The notes below the pieces were generated by a model that did no database searches, was not told where the DNA came from, and saw only the letters and a list, made by a program, of their open reading frames with translations. 12,615 nucleotides of DNA from Physocladia obscura (lineage: Eukaryota; Chytridiomycota; Chytridiomycetes; Chytridiales; Chytriomycetaceae), in contig JADGJH010000997.1 in NCBI GenBank assembly GCA_027596945.1, positions 1-12,615 of the forward strand, read 5' to 3'. The position numbers were made by a program, and so were the translations under genes. Positions 1-8,184 of this stretch are shown piece by piece. How positions within the stretch are numbered: position 1 is the stretch's first letter; each line of letters opens with the position of its first letter.

Positions 1-162
<162 letters not shown>

Positions 163-209
163 TTTTTTTATCAATCCTCTGTTTCAGTACTTGTGTGATA
201 ATAGTTCAT

Positions 210-215
210 AATAAA
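210..215 (+). terminator. Poly(A) signal AATAAA after histone H3
   Basis: A canonical AATAAA hexamer lies 48 nt after the H3 stop codon and 51 nt before the ATG of the next gene. It is placed correctly to end the H3 transcript. The whole H3-to-phospholipase gap is 103 bp and also has to hold the promoter of the next gene. Confidence 0.5.
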
Positions 216-265
216 AGCCTTCAAATTTCAGTAAAGTCAGTATCTGAAAATCTGATTCAAAAATC

Positions 266-3200
266 ATGTCAACTGCGACTACTGATTTGGCACCACCGCC
301 TATTGCAGTCCGGTAAACACCCGTCAGAAACCAAGAACATCATTTTACTTTTGTTTCGATTACGCCTATGTTCTGACAGCTTTTTTGACCGTTTCGTCGT
401 TTCCCGACTGTATCATAAATTCCGGTTGTTATTGTTTCCAGGTGGTTCCACGCAACTGATGCTCCGAAATATGATCATTCACCATTCCGACTCGCTTCAG
501 CAACTTCGAGTACTGTGACAAACGCTTCCACCACCGCGGCAGAAGTTGCCGCGGTTCACAGTACCGCTGGTATTATTACAAATGCTGCGTCGCTAACTGC
601 GAAAACAAAGGCTCCAACAGCATGGTTTGCTTTTTTGATGATCACTTCGATTATTTTCCCTTATTTTCTCTTCATTTGTTTGCAAGGTCTGCTTTCTCGG
701 CGCGCGATTCAGCAAAAATCGAAGAAACGTACCAGACTCTAGTCACTGCTTCCACTTTGAATTTACCCCAGCCATCGCCGCTAGTTCTTGTACATGAAGA
801 CTTCCTCTTTGAAGTTGATGTTTCGAAGCGCGAAATTTATCCAGGTTTAACAGCTTTCTTTATCTGAAGATCTTTTTGCAAGTTTTAATAGATGGCAACA
901 AACACAGTTTATTGGCATGGCCCAACATTCCATGTTCAGCGTGGAACGTGGTTTATTACTCCGGATAATGGGACAAAGTTTACTCCATGCGACGATAATT
1001 TGTCGAAACAACTGGAGGATGGATACAAAAAATTCAAACCTTGGCTGCAAAGCTCTCCTCCATTTATGAATCCTTCACAATCTCCAACGAATTCAGCAGC
1101 CACAAGCTTAAAGTCTATCGAAGCCAATAATACTATAACAGTTTCCTCAGCCATATCAAGCCAGATACCTCCTCCACCACTGAGTGCCAGTCCATCGGAA
1201 AAACCCCCAGTTGTTTATAAGCCGGAACAGGTATATCTCGAATTTATTTTTTAAATAATCTAATAATGCGTGTTAGAAATGGGCGCTTTTTGGGCCATAT
1301 ATGAATTCGCACGTTGTATATACCGAAAAACGAGCAGGAGTAATTATAAGCGATCAACTCGGCTCTAAACTTGCCAGAGCCGTCATGTCTCAAATATCTC
1401 GCAGTACAGACGCGCAAACTTGGGGAACGAAAGTTTTTCGCGGGTGGGACGAAGTTCAAAGAACGATGAAAAAGAACGCTTCTTCTTCGTCGTCGGCGAC
1501 TACCAATAATGGGAAGCAGCGAAAATTATCAACACCTGGATTGGACTCCTCAGCATCCTTAGCAACTGCTTCTGCGGAGAGTGGATCTCGTGGCACTGGC
1601 GGATCTGGTGTAGATTTATCTGCAGCATCGAACAGCGAACAGCAAAATTCGGTGACAGGCGAATCAGGCAGTGGAAATCTTTCGGCGAAAGTATCGCGCG
1701 AGAGCTTGAATGGAAGCGGCGATGATGCCAAAGAAGATGACAATATTGTTCAAGACAGACAAATTGACCATTTGGTTTTAGTGATTCACGGAGTCGGCCA
1801 AAAAATGGGCGAGAGACTTGAAAATGTAGATTTTGCAAAAGGTTTGATGACTTTACACTTTCTAACTTTAAATTTAAAATGAGCACGTATTTTTCCAACA
1901 CCAGATTGCTCGCTGTTGCGTGAAGCAATCAAAGAAAGCTCAAAATTGTATTTTACACCTGCAGCTTCATCTCCTTCAAATTCAAAAGGAACGTTTCGCA
2001 AACCTGTTTTGCCAAATATGCCAGAACATGGCGGTGTTCAAGTCTTACCAGTTCAATGGCGTCAAAAGTTAGAATTCGGAAAACGAAGAGAAAAAGGGTC
2101 ATCTAAAACCACGTCAACCGCAGCTGTTGATGCAGAAGAACAGAAAACCCTTGAAGATGAAATCGCGAGAATAAAGGAGCAAGAGATTCATGTGGATGAT
2201 ATCACATTGGAAGGGGTTGCGAGCATAAGATATCTTGTTTCTGATATTGTGTTAGACGGTGACTATTGATTGAATTTGAAAGAGAAAAAAAAAGCTATTT
2301 TATTTATGTCTACATTTACTGACTGTTGATTTTCAATTTAGTTTTACTGTACATGACACCAAAATATCGCCAAGAAATGGTTAATCATGTTGTCGATGAA
2401 ATGAATCGTATATACCAAGCATATATGCAAAGAAATCCAAATTTCAATGGAAAGATTTCAATCTACGGTCACAGTTTGGGATCTGTGTTAGCCTTTGATA
2501 TATTATGCAATCAAGCGTATTCTACAGAAGTTTCTGTGCCAAGTTCGTTTCCTTTGCAGCAAAAAATGCAAAGTGAGATGGATTTGAGTGACGTGATTGG
2601 ACAAATGGATTTGAATTCATCTGAACGGGGTATAAACGGTTTAATGGAGCGCACTGAAATTCAATACAAAACTTTAGATTTTAAAGTCGACAAATTTTTT
2701 GGTAAAATCCTTTCTTCCCATTTGCTTTAAGAAATTTAATATATTTATTGGCAGCTGTTGGTTCTCCTGTTGCTTTGTTCTTGCTTCTCAAGGGAGAAAG
2801 GCTGCAAGCACGAACAGATTCAGAAAATGAAAAAATTGAAAATGGAGTTGCACGTCCTGCTTGCAACTCGGTGTATAACATTTTGTGAGAGTTTTCACCT
2901 GAATTTTGTCTTTCACATTTAACACTTTTATTCTTTTTCAGCCATCCACATGATCCAGTAGCATACAGATTTGAACCATTGGCCTGCAAACCCCTTGCGA
3001 AAGAAAAGCCTGTACCAATACAATACAATAAAGGGGGGTTGAAGGGAACAATCACTGGAATTAGTGATTTTAGTTCTGGCATTGTGTCAAGAGGATTCAA
3101 CATGTTTTCTGGTCTTTTCGTGTCTCCAAATGCACCTGCTTCTACTCTAACTAGTTCTCAAAATGGAGCAGCTCTTCCTGGTAAAAGAAGAAAGAAAAAA

Positions 3201-3568
3201 GTACTGGAGAAATCACTTAGTTTAATTGAAGAAAATTTTAGCAGTTGGTACACCTGGATCTGCATTCGATCAAGAAAAATCAAGCAAAGAAAAGATTTTA
3301 AAAGATAAAGCCAATTCTGCAACTGCAACTGCAACTGGTTTTGAGAATGTTAAACTCTTGAATCCGCGCGGTCGATTGGATTATGTCTTGCAAGAAGGTG
3401 TTTTGGAAAACCCATATTTGTCAAGTTTGAGTTCACAGTTGAGTTTTTCGAATTTTTATTCAGCTTAATAAATTATACTGACCTGATTTTTGTGCATTTA
3501 TTAGTATGAATTATTGGCCTGATCCTGATGTTGCAGTTTTTATGTTACGAGAGTTGCATAGTGTTTGA
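266..3568 (+). CDS. DDHD-domain phospholipase A1-type protein (PA-PLA1 / yeast Ddl1 family)
   Basis: Predicted intracellular phospholipase of the DDHD family, which cleaves an acyl chain from phospholipids such as phosphatidic acid. Exons: 266-312, 442-624, 687-844, 908-1230, 1277-1841, 1905-2258, 2342-2701, 2755-2884, 2942-3180, 3242-3437, 3505-3568; this gives 872 aa and every junction keeps frame. In order: the fungal-type N-terminus VRWFHATDAP (~15-24), PVYWHGPTFHVQRGTW (~129-144), KWALFGPYMNSHVVY (~238-252), a Ser/Gly/Asn-rich insert (~304-395), VLVIHGVGQKMGERLE (His408), GHSLGS with nucleophile Ser588, AVGSP (~664-668), then the DDHD domain. Its four name-giving residues are Asp711 (HPHDPVAYR), Asp833 (GRLDYVLQE), His852 (codon split by the last intron) and Asp860. 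There is no WWE or SAM domain, as in fungal members. The ATG at 266 is chosen because it is the only one that reads through the first splice into WFHATD. Several junctions were placed using family conservation; intron 1 (129 nt) is the least certain. Confidence 0.93.
3181..3244 (+). promoter_or_regulatory. Tandem NAGNAG splice acceptor, intron 9 of the DDHD gene
   Basis: The intron starts GTAAAA at 3181 and ends in TTTTAGCAG. Either AG (3241 or 3244) keeps the reading frame, so the protein would differ only by one Ala (LPAVGTPG or LPVGTPG). Tandem acceptors of this type are often both used. The site sits in a low-conservation linker inside the DDHD domain, so both forms would probably fold. 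Confidence 0.6.
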
Positions 3569-3633
3569 AGTAAAGCCAAATATTTGCATTTTTTCATCTT
3601 TTTTTTTTATTATCTTTTCTTTTCTCACGTAAA

Positions 3634-3639
3634 AATAAA
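3634..3639 (+). terminator. Poly(A) signal AATAAA for the DDHD gene, abutting the next gene's ATG
   Basis: AATAAA lies 65 nt after the phospholipase stop and only 3 nt before the ATG at 3643. It follows a T-rich stretch (~3589-3622). It is the only canonical hexamer between the two genes, so cleavage would fall inside the first exon of CFAP119, or the true CFAP119 start lies further downstream. Confidence 0.45.
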
Positions 3640-3642
3640 CCA

Positions 3643-5012
3643 ATGGTAATTTTTGCTTTTCGAATGCAACTTACGTTGACTGAAGTTTTGAATAACTCTG
3701 ACAGTCAGATTCAGACTTTCTCATGTGGTTTGAATTATTTGTCAAGTTTAAAATACACTGATGCCAGTTTATCAGGAAGGATCTGTCAATGAAGCAGATT
3801 TATGATTTCTACGACACGACATCTCCTGACGGGGCAGTCAAGTGAGATTCAATTAATTAATGAACGTGGTTTGAAACCAAAATAGATACGTCGAAGGTTT
3901 ATTGCAACCGATTAAAGATAGCAGTGAAAAAAGCGCGATTATCGCTGATTTTTATTACTACATTTTGATGTGAGTCCATTAATTTAAAAATTCAGTGTGC
4001 GGGAAAAATGATGTTTGAATATAGGTTCGCAAAAGAAAATAACCTTTCTCCTGAGAAGGCATCAACTTTCTTTTCAATAATGAAAAAAACACATGAAATC
4101 TGCATTGGTAAACAATAAATCCACGCGACACACGCTCACTCTTTATTTACAAACACGCTTTTCAGGATCTCCTTTTATCAAAATGGACGAAGATTATGCT
4201 GCTTTCAAAAGCATTCTTCTCAAACACTGCATCAATCGACCACCCTTCAGCCGGCAAATATTTTCATTTGCTGAAATGAAATATATCACAGGTTTTCTTT
4301 CCTTTTTTTTTTTCTTCTTTATATACATCCGACAATCATATTATAGAATTCGCAATAAATACATATTTCCGGCACTATATGCTGTATAAATATGTCTTCA
4401 CAAAGCAAATGAAATTGGATTTCCGCATCACAAACGCGTATGCAACACCCGCCATATCTTCAGAGAACCTTGAAGTTCTCGATTCAGGCGAGCAAGATGG
4501 AGCCGTTCAGGTTTTAGGAAATAATTCTGCAGGAGTAGGAGGAACCGAAGTGCTGCATCACAAGGATGAAACTTCTGCAGCAGAGGTGTTAGATTCGGCA
4601 GTAATCTCAGGCTTGGCAGAAATACGTGCATCAGTTAGTAATACGGAGCCCGTCGCTGTAGAACACCATAAACAAAGTGATTGCTTTCATGCTGGTTCAA
4701 ATGAGCCCAAAGAAGGTTTTTTTTAAAAAAAAATTTTTATACAAAAAATAACTGTATTATATCGAAGAAAAATCACTTGAGCAATCGAAACAGGAGATTG
4801 CAACAGCTGAATTGAGAAACTTTGTTATTTCAACGTTAGCACCAAAACTGGACGAAATGAAAAGCGCTCTTCTCCAGAAACTTGCAACTCAGGAAGAACA
4901 GCTCGCGAGTAAAATCAAGAAATTGGAAGGAGACGAGGAAAAGCAGCTTGCTGTTCATGGCACAGCCGAAAAAGTCAAAAAAGATGTGAAAGTTGTCAAA
5001 GGAAAGAAGTGA
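3643..5012 (+). CDS. CFAP119: CFAP119 (CCDC189), cilia- and flagella-associated protein; 5' exon uncertain
   Basis: Axonemal protein; the Chlamydomonas counterpart FAP119 (C1a-34) belongs to the C1a projection of the central pair. The secure part is 323 aa: exons 3777-3841, 3886-3969, 4025-4107, 4166-4291, 4347-4715, 4768-5012, all joining in frame with 44-58 nt introns. Features in order: KDLSMKQIYDFYDTTSPDG; IIADFYYYILMFAKENNLSP followed by FFSIMKKTHEICI; the family hallmark NRPPFSRQIFS (4234-4266); FAINTYFRHYMLYKYVFTKQ (4349-4408), whose first codons are joined by splicing; an acidic Ala/Glu-rich stretch; and a Lys/Glu-rich C-terminal coiled coil (4768-5009). The N-terminus is unresolved. 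ATGs at 3643 and 3664 share a frame, but the link to 3777 could be a 122-nt intron from 3646, a 90-nt intron 3678-3767 ending before TTT at 3768, or a 35-nt intron 3741-3775. The gene starts 74 bp after the phospholipase and ends 29 bp from the opposing gene. Confidence 0.88.
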
Positions 5013-5025
5013 AAGCAAAAGAAAA

Positions 5026-5031
5026 AATAAA
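5026..5031 (+). terminator. Poly(A) signal AATAAA for CFAP119
   Basis: AATAAA 13 nt after the CFAP119 stop. Its cleavage site would fall at about 5040-5060, inside the last exon of the gene on the other strand, so the two mature transcripts are expected to overlap. Confidence 0.5.
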
Positions 5032-5041
5032 CAGTATTCTT

Positions 5042-8000
5042 TTATAACAAATTAAAACTACGCATTTTCATTTTTGTTGCCCCGATGGCCTTTTCCACAG
5101 CATCAAGCTCATCTTCAAGCTGCTCCTTGCGTCTTCGGAATGACGCAGAAGATGCCGGGATTCGTTGTAACTCTGACATCAACTGTTTTGGAAAAAAAAA
5201 TTAGAAAAAATTTTTTCGACTGGAAAAATTTTAACTCACAATGGACTTTTTGTCAGTGTACATTCTCAATTGACTGTCCAGTTCTGATCGCATCGCAAGA
5301 AAATCAACTTGACCTTTTTCACTTAAACCAACTTCGTTTCTGTCATTGCCTTTCCGACCACCAGAAAACTCATTCATTTCGGTTGTTGGACTCATGTTAG
5401 GATCTCTTCTTTGCCAAACTGTATTCCCCCCTTGAATGCCGCCTGTTCGTCTCAAGAAAGGTGGAGATATTAACTGCGACTCTGGCGACGGATTATCGTC
5501 TTCGTCTTCAGCTTCGTACTTTCGGAGTTTGTTCAAAAGCTTTTCTCGGTCTCGGTCTGTCGGTGTGACAGAGTCACGAAGATTTGTGGATCTTGGCATT
5601 GTGTGGCTGGTGTTTGCGGTTCCTCGACCTGTCCATAGTTGTTGTTTCAAAGGTGAACTTAATTCTGCTGATCGCGGGAGAGAGCGGTAATCTACCGCAG
5701 GTTGTTTGCGGTAAGATTCTGCAGGGCTGTCTGATCTCCGATTATGTGTAGAAAATTCACTTTGGCTGGATGTGCTTCGGTAATTTTCATTGGATTGTGT
5801 TGTCAACGACGCTATTACCGCCTGATTTGAATAATTTAGAGATTAACATTTTTATTTCATTTACTTACGCGCAGACTTTCATTGTCAAACCGAGCCTGAT
5901 CCAGCTTAGCTTTGTAATAATCCTCTTTTTCATTTGTAGACGTGTTGTTTTCATATTGCATTTTCTAATGTGTATTATGGTTTGAGTCTTCTGCTCTCCA
6001 AAAGTTTTTTATCAAGACTAACCCGCAATTCCAAACGAAGTTTGTCGTTTTCGCTTTTTAAGCTTTGATTTATTTCCTGGAGATTTCGCATTTTTTTGCT
6101 GAATAACCGGAATTCTTCTTCATTTCGAGCAGTTTTTGCCTTATTTAAAGAGGATAAGAAAATGAAGATAAAAACCGGAACTAAACAACAGACTAAACAA
6201 ACCTTTTCCTCAACCAAAAGTTCATGAATTGACACCCGTTCTTCGTTCGATTGTTCTAAAATCGAAAGAATTTGCTTAATCTGGTTATTTTGTACTGCAA
6301 AAAATCAACTTTTAGCGTTGAAGAATGATAAAATAAAAGTACAAATTTTTTTTTACACTGCTCCTGGTGAAAAGCCTCATCCAGCTCCAATTTACAGCTC
6401 ACCAGATTTTCTTCAAGTTTTTTCCGTTCCCGCAGCAACTCGTCAACCTCTCTCTGCAGCTCTCCTACAAGTGTATCGTGACTGTTGCCGTTTTCCGAAA
6501 CCAGTCGCCGTTGCTCCATTTCCTGCACCCGCTTCAAAAACTCGGAATTAATCGCGTCTTCGTAATGGTTCTTGTAAGCTTGGAATTTTTTCATGAATTC
6601 TTGCTCCATTTCATCGATTTCTTTGTGCAAATTCTCCTCAAATTCTGCTTGCATTTTGTCAATACGGTCCTGAAGCATGGCGCATTCGCGCTGAGAAGTT
6701 TTCAAACTGCTTTGGTAAGCAAGAATAACGTGATTTTCTTGATGGTGTTGTGCTACTTTGTTGTCATCGTGGTTCGAAGTGTAATTTTCGGAATTAGACA
6801 ATGACAAAAGTTCTTTTGAAACTTCAGGTAATTCCGTGTCTGATAAGATATTTTGCATTTTTGTCGAGACTTGCAAAATTGTTTGATTTTTCTCAGGAGA
6901 AATCGGAGTCGGGATTTCCACATTTTCTGAAAGTTCAATGTCAAATTTTGTCGAAAAAGTTTCCGTATTATTGTCAACTTCCTGAAACTTTGGCACTAGC
7001 TGATTCCGAATTGTTGAAACTGAAGCAACAGGAGAAATTGCCTTGGATTCTTTTTGAACACTGACAGTATGCAGGGGGAAATCCTCGTCCAAGTTTTTTT
7101 TTGCGTCATAATCAGCTGTGTTATTATCATTTTCTCTTTGAGGAGATACTGCGACCGATTCAGAAAACGTGATCGAAATTGGCGAGCTAACAACTGACTC
7201 TAAAGTTTCGGAAATCACCTCTCGATGAGACAACGCAAAATTTCTCGAGTTTCGCACCGGTGAATTCGGCACTGAACTATCACAATTTTCCAATTCGTTC
7301 AAAAGTAAATCTTTCTCAATTTTGGGCGGAATTGGACTTTGCAAGTCCAGCAAATTATTCTGCTCGTTCAAATTTTTGGTCTTTTGCGAATAAGGTGACA
7401 GCGACAGAAATGGACTCGAATCGACAGTAAAAACAGTCTCTGATTCTAATTCTTTGAGTTTACTTGGTGTCGGGGGCGGTGGTGTTCTTGACAGTCTCGC
7501 TTTTGAAAGCGACTGAACTAAAAGCTGCTGTTCGAAATCAGAAGTTGTCGTCAAAGTGTAGCTGTCTGTATTTGAGTTGTCTATTCGCACTGCTTCGACT
7601 TGCGCCAATTCACTCGCTAGACTTTTTATGGGGGGCCGTGAGGCTGGTTTCCCTTGTTTTTGTCTCGACTTCAATGCAGGCTTTGGCTTTCCTTTCGCTT
7701 TACTGAAAACCCGATCTAATCGTTTATTGTGCGTTTGTTTCGGATTACTGCTCGAGGAGTTATTGTTTGGCATTGCAGTTCTCAAGTTGCTCCTATAAAT
7801 TTGAACATTAACACGCCTTGTATTTTTACAAACCGAAGCATCACAGGATCTCACTTTCACTCACTTAATGCTCAACTCGAATTCTCGAACAATGTTAAGC
7901 TGTTCGATTTGTTCGGCGGAATCGTCATCTTCACTGTCGGAGTTTGTTTGGCTTGGCTTTGCAAACAGATTTGCTGGGTTTGTACTTCGAAGCACAAAGT

Positions 8001-8109
8001 CGTTGACAGCATTGATCTCCTCATAGAACACGGAATTTGCCAGTTCCATTTCTTCGATCTCCTCTTGATAGTTTTTGCTGTTGTTCGCATTACTCGTCAA
8101 TCCCATCAT
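5042..8109 (-). CDS. Uncharacterised 902-aa coiled-coil protein, candidate ciliary/centriolar factor
   Basis: I do not recognise this gene. Exons in transcript order: 8109-7865, 7792-6357, 6294-6203, 6139-6023, 5964-5869, 5821-5240, 5182-5042; total 2709 nt, all junctions in frame, introns 47-72 nt (donors GTGAGT, GTAAAA, GTTTGT, GTTAGT, GTAAGT, GTGAGT). Visible layers: an acidic N-terminus (1-82); a Lys/Arg/Pro-rich patch (~107-139); a long Ser/Thr/Asn-rich linker (~140-430) with many S-P and T-P pairs (for example RTPPPPTPSK, TPISPEK, SSPISI); a long charged coiled coil (~434-662) spanning exons 2-5; a second polar low-complexity stretch (~663-850); and a compact, highly charged C-terminal block LMSELQRIP followed by RRRKEQLEDELDAVEKAI (857-902), which looks conserved. 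No signal peptide or membrane segment. It faces CFAP119 tail-to-tail and a PPP1R36-like gene head-to-head, which suggests a ciliary role by context only. An upstream non-coding or coding exon cannot be excluded. Confidence 0.85.
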
Positions 8110-8184
8110 GAACCAAGCTGAAACAACAAAATTGGGGCTGTGGAAATCCTTGACAAAAACAAAATAAAACGTGACTCATTTCAA
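8110..8184. promoter_or_regulatory. 75-bp divergent promoter region between the coiled-coil gene and the PPP1R36-like gene
   Basis: These 75 bp separate the two start codons, so both core promoters and both 5' UTRs must overlap here or run into coding sequence. It contains an inverted CCAAT box (ATTGG, 8131-8135) and a perfect TGACTCA (8172-8178, the AP-1/Gcn4 core) just before the plus-strand ATG. I see no RFX-type X-box. A 19-codon upstream ORF (8108-8167, +) starts in a CATG that also holds the minus-strand ATG. Motif matches this short can arise by chance. Confidence 0.5.

Noticed and set aside
163..209. Histone 3' stem-loop
   Set aside because: No 6-bp stem with a 4-nt loop of the histone type is visible after the H3 stop; an AATAAA is present instead.
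1456..1928. Minus-strand open frames of 95 and 142 aa
   Set aside because: They are antisense to the Ser/Gly-rich insert and the HGVGQ region of the phospholipase. Composition is explained by the reverse of Ser-rich codons.
6318..6804. Plus-strand open frames of 77 and 145 aa
   Set aside because: Antisense to the coiled-coil exon of the minus-strand gene; the Phe/Leu/Cys-rich text is typical of reversed Glu/Lys codons.
7729..8121. 130-aa plus-strand open frame with membrane-like stretches
   Set aside because: Antisense to exons 1 and 2 of the coiled-coil gene and their intron. The hydrophobicity comes from reversed Asn/Glu/Lys codons.
8172..8178. TGACTCA as evidence for Gcn4/AP-1 control of the PPP1R36-like gene
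   Set aside because: A 7-bp match is expected by chance in a window of this size. It is recorded with the promoter region but not claimed as functional.
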